A stretch of DNA of 41,854 nt from JAMOAW01 sp039908535. GTDB taxonomy: Bacteria > Pseudomonadota > Magnetococcia > Magnetococcales > JADFZT01. Made by a program: the position numbers and the translations under genes. The notes under the pieces are model-generated. The model had not been told where the DNA came from and made no database searches. It worked only from the letters and a program-made list of their open reading frames with translations. Location of the stretch: assembly GCA_039908535.1 (NCBI GenBank), contig JAMOAW010000017.1, forward strand, positions 1-41,854. Reading direction: 5' to 3'. Every line of letters starts with the position of its first letter. The stretch's first letter is position 1. Of the stretch, positions 32,544 through 40,788 are shown piece by piece.

Positions 32544-33347
32544 TTAAGAGTCTGAGATTGATAAACAAGTGGCATCGACACAGGAACCTTTTTGGGGGGC
32601 AATTTGGCCGTTGAGGTCGTGTTGATGGTCGTGGGTATGCATATACAAGGCATAGGCCGCCAAGGCGCGTTCGCCAAAGAGGCGTTTAAATACGGGATGT
32701 CGGGTTACAACCGCTGGCGTGCCAATACAGCAGATATGACGATTTAAACAGACTACCCGATCGGTGGAACCCATTACCAAATGTAGATCATGGGAGACCA
32801 TTAAAATACCGCAGCCACGTCTTTTTTGGATGGCCCCGATGAGTTCATAAAGTTCCATCTCCCCGGAAAAGTCCACCCCTTGTACCGGTTCGTCAAGCAT
32901 TAATAAATCGGGATTGCGCAACAAGGCTCTGGCCAGCAACACCCGTTGCATCTCTCCTCCAGAGAGTCCTTGGGCTGGGGAGTTCAGAAGGTGACCCACG
33001 CCAGTCTCTTCTAGGGCGGTCAATACCTCGGCTGGAGTTCGGGTAATGGTCAAGGTCATCATTCGGCCCACGGTTAAAGGCAACACTGGATCCAAGGTCA
33101 AGCGTTGCGGAAGATAGCCAATCCGCAAGTTTGCACGACGATAGAGCTGACCTGTGGTGGGGGGAATCAAGCCGAGCAACGTTTTAATCAGAGTGGATTT
33201 ACCCGCCCCATTCGGACCGATGACACACAAGATCTCGCCAGCGCGCACATCTAGGTTGATATTTTGTAATACCAGTTTATCTCCTTGTCGGACCGTCACC
33301 CCTTCGGTCCGCATGAGCACAAGATTGTCAGTTGGCGTAATTTCCAT
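32544..33347 (-). CDS. znuC: Zinc ABC transporter ATP-binding protein ZnuC
   Basis: A 267-residue ABC ATPase with Walker A GPNGAGKST, signature LSGGEMQRVLLARA, Walker B LLMLDEPVQGVD and switch histidine MVSHDLHLVMG. The C-terminal segment MHTHDHQHDLNG is histidine-rich, as often seen in ZnuC, and may sense or bind zinc. The gene begins only 22 bp from a hairpin element, which separates it from the operator-like palindrome near znuA. It forms the ATPase of the importer with ZnuB, which is encoded just downstream. Confidence 0.92.
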   Translation of the reverse strand: MEITPTDNLVLMRTEGVTVRQGDKLVLQNINLDVRAGEILCVIGPNGAGKSTLIKTLLGLIPPTTGQLYRRANLRIGYLPQRLTLDPVLPLTVGRMMTLTITRTPAEVLTALEETGVGHLLNSPAQGLSGGEMQRVLLARALLRNPDLLMLDEPVQGVDFSGEMELYELIGAIQKRRGCGILMVSHDLHLVMGSTDRVVCLNRHICCIGTPAVVTRHPVFKRLFGERALAAYALYMHTHDHQHDLNGQIAPQKGSCVDATCLSISDS

Positions 33348-33368
33348 TTAGTTTCGTTTCTTTTTTAC

Positions 33369-33520
33369 GGATATGATGCCTTGCGGGCAAAAAAAAATCA
33401 AAGGCCAAACCCTGGGGGATGAATCCCCCAGACCCCCTCTTTTTTTTAAGTATTTAAAAAAAAGAGGGGGTCTGGGGGGCGGTTCTGGGCCCCCCAACGT
33501 TTTGATTTTTTTTCGATACA
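33369..33520 (-). repeat. Intergenic hairpin element, copy 7
   Basis: Reversed copy in the 274-bp znuC-znuA gap, from GATGCCTTGCGGGC to TTTTTTTTCGATAC. It has CTGGGGGATGAATCCCCCAG and the T8/A8 inverted repeat. The final hairpin is less regular (GGGGGGCGGTTCTGGGCCCCCC). Confidence 0.9.
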
Positions 33521-33536
33521 TTTAGAATGACATCCC

Positions 33537-33548
33537 ATGTTATAACAT
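33537..33548. promoter_or_regulatory. Possible Zur/Fur-type operator before znuA
   Basis: ATGTTATAACAT is a perfect 12-bp palindrome 73 bp before the znuA start. It resembles the AT-rich TGTTATA-type boxes bound by the zinc regulator Zur. The location fits repression of zinc uptake when zinc is plentiful. Only this half-length match is visible, so the call is tentative. Confidence 0.5.
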
Positions 33549-33621
33549 ATAAAATATCCTCTTCTAGTTTTTATGTTGGTGAACGATTTTTTTTTTAGGA
33601 GTAAAAAAAGGAGTTATAAAA

Positions 33622-34572
33622 ATGGTGCGACCTTTTTGGTGGGTGAAATATATTTATATATTTGTTTTTATTGTGTTTTTTAATATGTTATCTAGGAGTG
33701 TTTGTGCGGATGTTTCGGTGGTGGCCACGATTCAACCCATCCACTCTTTGGTATCGGCGGTGCTGCAGGGGGCGGGGGAGCCTTATCTTTTGGTGCGGGG
33801 GAAAAACTCTCCCCACACCGGTTCTTTGCGACCGTCGGATGCCGCTATTTTACAAACGGCGGATCTTATTTTTTGGGTTGGCCCACAACTAGAACTTTTT
33901 TTGGAACGTTCTTTAACCAAGCTGCCCAAAAAGGCCCGTTTGGTCTCTTTGAGTCAGATTGCAGGGGTGACTCTGTTGCCCTATCGTCAAGAGGAGATGC
34001 AATCAGAAGAACACGCTGAAGAACACGCCTCCCATACTCACCTGGGTGGGATGGATATGCATATTTGGTTGGATCCGCAAAATGCCAAAGGGATTGTTGT
34101 CGCCATAGGCGCACATGTGTCTCAATTGGATCCCAAGCAGGCCTCTCTCTATCAAAAAAATGTTCAAGCCACTCTGACCCGTTTAGAGGTTTTACAAACG
34201 CAATTGGAGCATATTTTGACCCCTGTTAAAGAGTGGCCTTTTATGGCATTTCACGATGCTTATCAATATTTTTCGGTTCGTTTTGGACTAAATTATCAAG
34301 GTTCGGTAACCACAAATCCCGATCGCACTCCAGGGGCCGCTCGTTTAACAGCGATTCAGTCCGTTATTCGTTCCAGTCATACCCGTTGTATTCTCAGCGA
34401 GGCGCAATTTCAACCCACCCTTGTGCAATCTTTAGCCAAAGACACCCATCTGACCACCGCCACCATCGACCCTCTTGGAGCCACTTTGGATCCCGGTCCA
34501 GAGCTTTATTTTAAATTGATGGAGAATTTAGCGACCACTATCGCGACATGTTTGAATAGGGTTGGAACATGA
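33622..34572 (+). CDS. znuA: Zinc ABC transporter substrate-binding protein ZnuA
   Basis: A 316-residue periplasmic cluster A-I metal-binding protein with a long signal (1-28, ending VCA). Candidate metal ligands are the histidine in NSPHTGSLRPSD, in DMHIWLDPQNA and in AFHDAYQYF, and the acidic residue in TIDPLG. A short His/Glu-rich loop (EEHAEEHASHTH, about residues 132-143) is typical of zinc-specific ZnuA. It delivers zinc to ZnuBC, which are on the opposite strand. The last two codons and TGA fall at the start of a tandem pair of hairpin elements. Confidence 0.92.
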   Translation: MVRPFWWVKYIYIFVFIVFFNMLSRSVCADVSVVATIQPIHSLVSAVLQGAGEPYLLVRGKNSPHTGSLRPSDAAILQTADLIFWVGPQLELFLERSLTKLPKKARLVSLSQIAGVTLLPYRQEEMQSEEHAEEHASHTHLGGMDMHIWLDPQNAKGIVVAIGAHVSQLDPKQASLYQKNVQATLTRLEVLQTQLEHILTPVKEWPFMAFHDAYQYFSVRFGLNYQGSVTTNPDRTPGAARLTAIQSVIRSSHTRCILSEAQFQPTLVQSLAKDTHLTTATIDPLGATLDPGPELYFKLMENLATTIATCLNRVGT

Positions 34573-34711
34573 TGTCCTGCGGGCAAAAGAGTCAAAAGCA
34601 AAACCCTGGGGGATGAATCCCCCAGCCCCCAAGAATTAAAAGAAAAGGGTGGGGGGGATTGGGGGGCGGTTCTCTGCCCCCCAAGGTCTGGATTTTTATT
34701 TTTCCGAAACA
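34564..34711 (-). repeat. Intergenic hairpin element, copy 8a (tandem pair)
   Basis: First of a head-to-tail pair after znuA, starting ACATGATGTCCTGCGGGC. The second hairpin is altered (CCCCCAGCCCCC). The znuA stop codon lies inside the left end. Confidence 0.9.
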
Positions 34712-34860
34712 TGAACATGATGCCTTGCGGGCAAAAGAGTCAAAAGCAAAACCCTGGGGGATGAATCCCCCAGACCCCCTTTTTTTTAAGAACTGATAAT
34801 CGCGACCTTGGGGGGCGGTTCTGGGCCCCCTCAAGGTCGCGATTATTATTTTTTCGATAC
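34711..34860 (-). repeat. Intergenic hairpin element, copy 8b (tandem pair)
   Basis: Second tandem copy, ending TTTTTTCGATAC. Its outer arms GCGACCTTG / CAAGGTCGC pair perfectly, as in copy 4b. Copies 8a and 8b fill most of the 434-bp gap 34573-35006. The remaining 146 bp is AT-rich and carries the short leader frame of the kinase gene. Confidence 0.9.
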
Positions 34861-34987
34861 ATGAACTGTTTGATTTTTTTATTTATATATGAAAGATAAG
34901 TGAATAAAAACGGATCATTTGACCAACATAGGAGGGAATGCTAATATTAAAGTATAAATGCCATATTTAAATATAGGGGGTGATGGT

Positions 34988-35014
34988 ATGCGTAGAGTAA
35001 ATTTAAATGAATAA
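34988..35014 (+). other. Eight-codon leader frame overlapping the hybrid kinase start
   Basis: ATG at 34988 with a strong AGGGGG ribosome binding site 7 bases upstream encodes MRRVNLNE and stops at 35012-35014. It overlaps the kinase ATG at 35007, which has no good ribosome binding site of its own. This looks like translational coupling from a mini-frame. Confidence 0.5.
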
Positions 35015-37961
35015 GGTCTTTCGTCCATTTTCTAACAAAAATAATAATATAACAGAAAAATTGATGCTTGTCAATGGTTTGATTGTGGTTTTGCTGGGAG
35101 TTTTGGTGCTTTTCGGTTGGTATACGCACAACCTCCTGTTGATTCAAGTATATCCTAATCTTGTCCCTATGCAATACAATACCGCTTTTGGCTTTATTTT
35201 TTGCGGTAGTGCGTTGATCTCTTTTTGGTTTAACCGATTTGGTTTGGCATGCCTGTTTGGAATTGGCGTGGTCATGCTCGCTGGGGTCACTCTGGTTGCA
35301 TATGTGTTTGACCTTCCTGGTATAAACCAAATTTTTATGGAATATCCCATGTCGGTGAATACCGCCAATATTTCTCGTATGCCTCCTAATACCGCCTTAA
35401 GCTTTATTTTTATGGGGATCGGGATTGTCAGCGATTGGGCATTGGGGCGTTACAAAAACCGTTATTTTGTGATGGGAATTCTCGGTGCTTTGGTGGTTGC
35501 ACAGGGTATCGTGGCGTTGGTTGGTTATATTGTCGGGCTTGAATCCATTTATGCTTGGGGTTATATGCCCAAAATGGCACTCCATAGTGCTTTTGGATTC
35601 GTTATGTTGGGGAGTGGTTTGATCGCCTTGGCCTGGAGTCGAGAAGTAAAAAAAATAACCCTGTATCCAGTCTGGTTTTCGATAGTCGTGGGAATTGGCA
35701 CGGTCGCTATCACTTTGTCCTTGTGGCACTCCTACCATTTTGTCGATAGCAATACCAATAATCCTTTTGACAATTTTTCTTTAAAAAACGCCCATGATGC
35801 CTTGTTGATTATCGGTTTTATTCTTTCTGGTTTCCTTGTTCTCACGCTTCATTATAACCAAATTGTTCGACAGCAATTTATCCAATTGCAAGGCGAAGAT
35901 CATCAGAAGCTTCGTCTTTTGCAAACGAAAAGCGTTTTGAATGATCTTTTGCAATTGGCGACAGAGACACACTCTTTAGAGGAACTTCTAGAGATCGCAT
36001 TGGATATTATTTTGACTCATATTTGGATCCCTACCCTGAAAAAGGGGGCCATTTTTTTAAATGAGGAAGGTTCTGGAGAAGTGGTGTTGTGTTCTCAAAG
36101 GGGGCTAGGTGATCCAGTGCTGAAGAGCTGTGGCCGAGTCTCTTCTGGTGAGTGTTTATGTGGTCGTGTTTTGGAAACTGGCAAAATCATTTTTTCCGAT
36201 TCGACTGATGTGCGCCATACCCGGCATTTTAGAGAGATGAAACCGCATGGTCATTATTGCGTGCCTATCCATTTTGGAACTCGATTGCTGGGTGTTTTTA
36301 ATATTTACTTGCCAGTAGAACATGTTGAAAGCGAAGAGGAAAAAGAGTTTCTTGGTATTATTGCTAATACTTTGGCAAAGATTATTGAGCAAAAACAATC
36401 TGAAAAAACGCTGGCTGAAAAACAGGCCTTTATTGACAATATTCTCCATTCTTCACCAGATTTGGCCTTTGCCGCAACAGATTTAAATTTTTACATTACC
36501 TATTATAACACCGTTGCTGAGAGAATTTTTGGTTATACAAAAGAGCAAGTGATTGGCAGGAACGTCCTGGATATTCACGCCAGGGAGTGTGTGGCCCCAG
36601 AGCGTTTTAAAAAAGCGGTGGAAATTGTCCGGCGCACAGGGGTCTATCATTATGTTGTTGAGCAGGAGAAAAATGGAGAGACTCGAATCATTTCTTCCAA
36701 GGTGAGTGGCATTTTGGACCAGAAGAGAGAGTTCATAGGGTTTGTTTTGGTTTCAGAGGATGTCACAGAGCAGAAACGCATGGAAAATGGTCTTCGCATC
36801 GCTCGGATTCGGGCTGAGGAGGCCAACCGAACCAAAAGCCATTTTTTGGCTGCGATGAGCCATGAAATTCGCACCCCTATGAATGCCATTCTTGGTATGG
36901 GGGAGGTGCTTAAGGAGAGCGGGCTTAATGAAGAGCAAAGTGATTATCTTAAGGTTTTGATCCATGCCGGAGAAAATCTACTGGCCTTGATCAATGATAT
37001 TCTTGATCTATCCAAAGTTGAAGCGGGCCAGTTGATGTTGGAAGCACTCTCTTTTGATTTACAAGAGTTGGCTGTGGGAACTTGGCGTATTCTTCGTAAT
37101 ACGGCCCTCACTAAAGGGCTTGTTTTTGATTGTCTGGTGAAACCGGATTGTCCTCGCTTCGTCGTTGGCGATCCAAGTCGATTACGCCAAATATTGCTTA
37201 ATTTACTTGGAAATGCCATCAAGTTTACGGAACAGGGTAGGGTTGTGCTTTTGTTGGAGTCTGGAGATCAAGATTATATCAAATTTTCGATTTCAGATAC
37301 TGGTATCGGTATTAAGGAGAGCCAAATAGAGGATATTTTTGAACCTTTTAGGCAGGCAGATGGTGCTGTTTCCCGTCGTTATGGAGGTACAGGACTGGGT
37401 CTTTCCATCTGCAAGCAACTGATTCATGCTATGGGAGGTATCATTCAGGTAGAGAGTGCGGTTGGAAAAGGTTCTGTTTTTCGTTTTACTGTTCGTTTGC
37501 CCAGATCGGAATTATCGATTTCGGATGGTGTTTTGAAAAAAGTTATTCGAGACGATCACAGAGAGATAAAACAGCCCATGGCCCAATCCGTTATGAACAT
37601 TTTGTTGGTGGATGATGCCGATGATAATCGTCTTTTGATTCACGCCTACCTTAAAAATACACCGTATCAGATCACAGAGGCGGTGAATGGTCAAGAAGGG
37701 GTGCGGAAGTTTCAATCTGGAACCTTCGATTTGGTTTTTATGGATATGCAAATGCCTGTTTTGGATGGTTTTGGAGCTACCGAACAGATTCGCCAATGGG
37801 AAAAAGATCAGGGTCGTGCAAATACGCCGATCATTGCTTTAACAGCGGATGCCATGAAGGAGGACGTTGAAAAAACGATGATGGTCGGTTGTGATTTACA
37901 TCTTTCTAAGCCGATCAGGAAATTACACTTACTTGATGTGATTCGTCAGTTTGTTAAGTAA
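35007..37961 (+). CDS. Membrane hybrid histidine kinase (MASE-like-GAF-PAS-HisKA-HATPase-REC)
   Basis: A 984-residue sensor. The first 290 residues hold about eight membrane helices with conserved NTAFGFIFCGSAL/NTALSFIFMGIG-type repeats, a MASE-like sensory region. A GAF domain (about 305-465) has an unusual cysteine cluster SSGECLCGRV, and a PAS domain covers about 470-590. HisKA has histidine 619 in MSHEIRTPMNAILG. The ATPase domain has NLLGNAIKFT, DTGIGI and GGTGLGLSI. The C-terminal receiver has LLVDDADDNR, aspartate 913 in FMDMQMPVLDG and lysine in HLSKPIR. The final output partner is not adjacent. Translation may be coupled to an eight-codon leader frame. Confidence 0.93.
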   Translation: MNKVFRPFSNKNNNITEKLMLVNGLIVVLLGVLVLFGWYTHNLLLIQVYPNLVPMQYNTAFGFIFCGSALISFWFNRFGLACLFGIGVVMLAGVTLVAYVFDLPGINQIFMEYPMSVNTANISRMPPNTALSFIFMGIGIVSDWALGRYKNRYFVMGILGALVVAQGIVALVGYIVGLESIYAWGYMPKMALHSAFGFVMLGSGLIALAWSREVKKITLYPVWFSIVVGIGTVAITLSLWHSYHFVDSNTNNPFDNFSLKNAHDALLIIGFILSGFLVLTLHYNQIVRQQFIQLQGEDHQKLRLLQTKSVLNDLLQLATETHSLEELLEIALDIILTHIWIPTLKKGAIFLNEEGSGEVVLCSQRGLGDPVLKSCGRVSSGECLCGRVLETGKIIFSDSTDVRHTRHFREMKPHGHYCVPIHFGTRLLGVFNIYLPVEHVESEEEKEFLGIIANTLAKIIEQKQSEKTLAEKQAFIDNILHSSPDLAFAATDLNFYITYYNTVAERIFGYTKEQVIGRNVLDIHARECVAPERFKKAVEIVRRTGVYHYVVEQEKNGETRIISSKVSGILDQKREFIGFVLVSEDVTEQKRMENGLRIARIRAEEANRTKSHFLAAMSHEIRTPMNAILGMGEVLKESGLNEEQSDYLKVLIHAGENLLALINDILDLSKVEAGQLMLEALSFDLQELAVGTWRILRNTALTKGLVFDCLVKPDCPRFVVGDPSRLRQILLNLLGNAIKFTEQGRVVLLLESGDQDYIKFSISDTGIGIKESQIEDIFEPFRQADGAVSRRYGGTGLGLSICKQLIHAMGGIIQVESAVGKGSVFRFTVRLPRSELSISDGVLKKVIRDDHREIKQPMAQSVMNILLVDDADDNRLLIHAYLKNTPYQITEAVNGQEGVRKFQSGTFDLVFMDMQMPVLDGFGATEQIRQWEKDQGRANTPIIALTADAMKEDVEKTMMVGCDLHLSKPIRKLHLLDVIRQFVK

Positions 37962-37980
37962 TATCAATATTATTGATTAC

Positions 37981-38030
37981 CTCAATCCCCCAGGGGTTTG
38001 ATTTTAACTTTTTTGTCCGCAGGGTATCCT
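37981..38030 (+). repeat. Partial hairpin element, 3' half
   Basis: Only the right part remains: ATCCCCCAGGGGTTTGATTT and TTTTTTGTCCGCAGGGTATC. It lies between the convergent kinase and tonB genes, 6 bp from the tonB stop codon. Confidence 0.8.
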
Positions 38031-38035
38031 CCTTT

Positions 38036-38851
38036 TTATTTAAAACCTCTTCCCCAGCGAAATCCACGCATAATATATTCAAAGGTTGTCTTAATCCGCA
38101 CCCGATCCAAATTCCAGGAGTTGGGCAGAGGGGGAAAGGGAGCGGCGTTTTTGACGGCGGCGAGGGCCGCCTGATCTAAAATGGGGCTGCCGGAAGAGCG
38201 AATGAGTTCAATTTTTTCGAGTTGGCCCTCTTTGTTGATGGTGAAGGCGATAAAAAGAGAACCGTGGAGATTCTCTTCTTTGGCTTGGGTGGGATAACTC
38301 CAACCTTGCTCCACCCGATCTTTGACGCTTTTTAAAAAGGCGGCATAACGGACCTCTTGGGTGTTTAGGTCGATGCTGGCCACTTTATCAGAGGGAATAG
38401 CCCGCTCCTTATCCCAGTCGGAGAGGGATTTTAAACTGGGGGTTAAATTGAGGGGGGGATCCGGGAGTGCTTGGGCAACGATCGGGGTGCTGCTGTCAAG
38501 AACAGGCTCCTTGGTTGGAATTGGGGTGGATTTGGAAGGTGATTTCATCTTGGGCCGAGCAGGAGGGGTGGGCGGCGGGAGAGAAGCTGGGGGAGGGGCG
38601 AGCTCTTCTGGTTGCGGGGTGTTTGTGGTATGGGTTCTCTCCGCTAGAGCCTCGACAGGGGCGGGCCTGTTTGGAGACTCTTTTTCCGGGGTTATGCCCA
38701 AAAAAACAAAGGGGATCTCCTGAAAGGGCTGGAGCGGTTTTTTGTCAAAGGAGGAGATGAAAAAAAAGTGCAATAAAAAGCCATGCAGCAACAGCGATGC
38801 TGTCAAAGCCAGGGTGGGGGGAATTGGTTTGGTAAATTTAAATCGGTTCAT
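38036..38851 (-). CDS. TonB-family energy transducer
   Basis: A 271-residue protein with one N-terminal membrane helix (about residues 14-34), a proline-rich periplasmic spacer (PQPEELAPPPASLPPPTPPA and onward) and a C-terminal TonB domain (about 175-265; YPTQAKEENLHGSLFIAFTI, IRSSGSPILDQAALAAVKNA). TonB passes the energy of the proton gradient to outer-membrane receptors. No ExbB/ExbD or receptor gene is in this window, so the partners are elsewhere. It is the last gene of the operon that begins with rsmE and overlaps the Gx gene by 14 bases. Confidence 0.9.
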   Translation of the reverse strand: MNRFKFTKPIPPTLALTASLLLHGFLLHFFFISSFDKKPLQPFQEIPFVFLGITPEKESPNRPAPVEALAERTHTTNTPQPEELAPPPASLPPPTPPARPKMKSPSKSTPIPTKEPVLDSSTPIVAQALPDPPLNLTPSLKSLSDWDKERAIPSDKVASIDLNTQEVRYAAFLKSVKDRVEQGWSYPTQAKEENLHGSLFIAFTINKEGQLEKIELIRSSGSPILDQAALAAVKNAAPFPPLPNSWNLDRVRIKTTFEYIMRGFRWGRGFK

Positions 38852-39368
38852 CCAGGATATTCCATACGTTATCTAAGCGATCCAGGATTATAAACGCCAA
38901 AATTCCGTTGAGCAGACCTGTGATCCACGATCCAGCTAAAAAGAAAGGTAAAGCAAGAAATAGGCCTGAATGGCCAATAATGACAAAATGGGCCGCGATT
39001 ATTTGACACCCCATGTGGGCCAGTGAGGCGGGGAGGGAGATACCGACCGGTCCCCAACGCCAAGGGAGCCATGCCATGACCCCCATGATCAGAATGGCTC
39101 CGCAGGCCCCTGAGAGGCTCATCAGAAAGGTAGGAGAGAGAAAAGTCCCTAAAGCCAGAGAACCAGCAAACACTCGGATAAGGGAAACCGCTGCCGCCGC
39201 TCGCCAGCCCAGCTTAAAAAAGGCTACCAACGCAAAAATATTGGCAAGTCCCACTTTAAACCAGGGTCCAGGCCCTGGAAGCGTCGCCTCAAGCACATGA
39301 ACGGCTATGCCGGCGGCGGCTAGATAGGCGATCCACAAATCGCGACGGGGTTGTGCTATGGGAGTCAT
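38838..39368 (-). CDS. Gx transporter family membrane protein (Hpre_diP_synt_I family)
   Basis: A 176-residue membrane protein with five or six helices. The N-terminal GPWFKVGLANIFALVAF block and ALGTFLSPTFLMSLSGAC match the family once annotated as heptaprenyl diphosphate synthase component I and now called Gx transporter. It resembles small ECF-type substrate-binding membrane proteins. The ATG overlaps the stop of the NusG_II gene by 4 bases. Its place beside ApbE and NusG_II suggests a role with membrane flavin or quinone cofactors, but the substrate is not known. Confidence 0.85.
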   Translation of the reverse strand: MTPIAQPRRDLWIAYLAAAGIAVHVLEATLPGPGPWFKVGLANIFALVAFFKLGWRAAAAVSLIRVFAGSLALGTFLSPTFLMSLSGACGAILIMGVMAWLPWRWGPVGISLPASLAHMGCQIIAAHFVIIGHSGLFLALPFFLAGSWITGLLNGILAFIILDRLDNVWNILDEPI

Positions 39369-39793
39369 TGGGCGATGGCATCATATTCTGGAGTGGTCGT
39401 GGGGGCGGTATTGATTTGAATCACCACCCGGCAGGGCACACAGGCCGCTATGGCTCCAGCGGATTGAATCCAACCGGTACGGGTACCGATGAGACGTGGG
39501 CTTTGATATTCCAATAGTCGGGCGTGTCCATCGCCGGTTTCGATGGTGACTGGCCCCAGGCGACCATCTACCTGTATGGATTGTTTTTGAAAGAGATTTA
39601 ATGTCTTAACAGCGCGGTTGTTGACAAAAACGGTGACCGTGGCTCCCGCTGGTTGTTTGGTAAGCCAACCGAGGGCTACAATGGCCAGAGCTAAAAAAAG
39701 GGCCAGCCATCGGTCTGCCGGTGTCGTGGCGCGCTTCAAGAGAGCCATGGCGACCCGCCAAGGGGGAGCGATCTTCACCTGTCGGTCAGCCAT
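39365..39793 (-). CDS. NusG domain II-containing membrane-anchored protein
   Basis: About 142 residues from the ATG at 39793 (MADRQVKIAPPWR), which overlaps the apbE stop codon by 19 bases; MALLKRA at 39748 is an alternative start. A membrane helix (about residues 30-46) is followed by a NusG_II domain: TVTVFVNNRAVKTLNL, GPVTIETGDGHARLL and the C-terminal GAIAACVPCRVVIQI with two cysteines. The domain is probably periplasmic. NusG_II genes recur next to ApbE and Gx genes in many anaerobes and proteobacteria, but their role is not established. A still longer frame back to 39952 is not protein-like and overlaps apbE deeply. Confidence 0.82.
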   Translation of the reverse strand: MADRQVKIAPPWRVAMALLKRATTPADRWLALFLALAIVALGWLTKQPAGATVTVFVNNRAVKTLNLFQKQSIQVDGRLGPVTIETGDGHARLLEYQSPRLIGTRTGWIQSAGAIAACVPCRVVIQINTAPTTTPEYDAIAQ

Positions 39794-40788
39794 TGCCCGA
39801 TATATTTTTCGGTTTGGAGATGGTTTTCTTTGTCGTCGATCAGAAGAGCGGCACAGTTGGGAAAATGTTTGTTTATTAATTCCAGGCCCTTCTGTTGGCC
39901 CAGAACAAAAATTGCGGTCGAGAGGGCGTCGGCGGTGATGGCCTCTGGGCATTGGATAGAGACCGATATCAGGCCCGCTTTGGCGGGATAGCCGGTTTTT
40001 GGATCGAGAATATGGTGATATCGTTGCCCCTCAAAGAGAAAAAAACGTTCATAATCCCCAGAGGTGACCAAGGCGATATCTCCAGAGAGCAGGGAAACAG
40101 CGGTCACTCGGCTTGGGTCGCGGGGGTGCTGTACCCCCACCCGCCAGGGTTTTCCTCCTTTGGAACCGATAATACGCAGATTGCCGCCGGCATTGACAAT
40201 GGCATTTTCAACGCCTTGGGCGCGCAGGGTGGCGATGGCTTGGTCAATGGCATACCCTTTGGCTATGGCTCCCAGGTCGAGTCCGGTTTGGGGATCCAGT
40301 TGGAGCAGGTCTGGCTCTTTGAGAACAATGCGAGGGGGGGATGGACGGTTTTTGAGCCAATTGTTGATGGCTTGCGCAGCAGGGGGGGTGGTGGGAGGCG
40401 GTTCTTCAGAGAATCCCCATAGTTTTGTAAGTGCAAGAAGCCCCATATCAAAGGCACCCTGGGAGAGTTGATCGATCTCTATTCCCAAGTTTAATACCTG
40501 CCAAATTTCGTGGGGAATGGGGTGGGGTGCGGAGTCGACCGTTCCATTGATCTGGCTCAGGGGGGAGTTGGGCAGGTGGCGACTCATGAGTTGTTCGATC
40601 CGCTCTATCTCTTGAAATCCGGCGGTGACGGCTTGTTGTTCTATGTTGTCTGGCACGCCCCAGGTGGTGATGGTGACCAGGGTGCCCATGCGTAACTGAG
40701 TGGTGGATTTGGGCGCGGCAGACTCCTGGGCGCAGGCGGTTAAGAGAAGAAAAAGGGTCGTCAATAAAATATAACGCAGAGGGGTCAT
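39775..40788 (-). CDS. apbE: FAD:protein FMN transferase ApbE
   Basis: A 337-residue ApbE lipoprotein (LLTAC lipobox, cysteine 19) that attaches FMN through a phosphoester to a threonine or serine of target proteins such as NqrB/C, RnfG/D or other FMN-binding proteins. Signature segments: TQLRMGTLVTITTWG, GLDLGAIAKGYAIDQAI, NAIVNAGGNLRIIGSKGGKPW and HILDPKTGYPAKAGLISVSI, plus the late ADALSTAIFVLG. It acts in the periplasm using FAD. No obvious FMN-carrying target is encoded in this window. The ATG overlaps the rsmE stop codon by 4 bases. Confidence 0.94.
   Translation of the reverse strand: MTPLRYILLTTLFLLLTACAQESAAPKSTTQLRMGTLVTITTWGVPDNIEQQAVTAGFQEIERIEQLMSRHLPNSPLSQINGTVDSAPHPIPHEIWQVLNLGIEIDQLSQGAFDMGLLALTKLWGFSEEPPPTTPPAAQAINNWLKNRPSPPRIVLKEPDLLQLDPQTGLDLGAIAKGYAIDQAIATLRAQGVENAIVNAGGNLRIIGSKGGKPWRVGVQHPRDPSRVTAVSLLSGDIALVTSGDYERFFLFEGQRYHHILDPKTGYPAKAGLISVSIQCPEAITADALSTAIFVLGQQKGLELINKHFPNCAALLIDDKENHLQTEKYIGQWLTDR

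Noticed and set aside
34506..34834. Short minus-strand frames after znuA
   Set aside because: They translate hairpin copies 8a and 8b.
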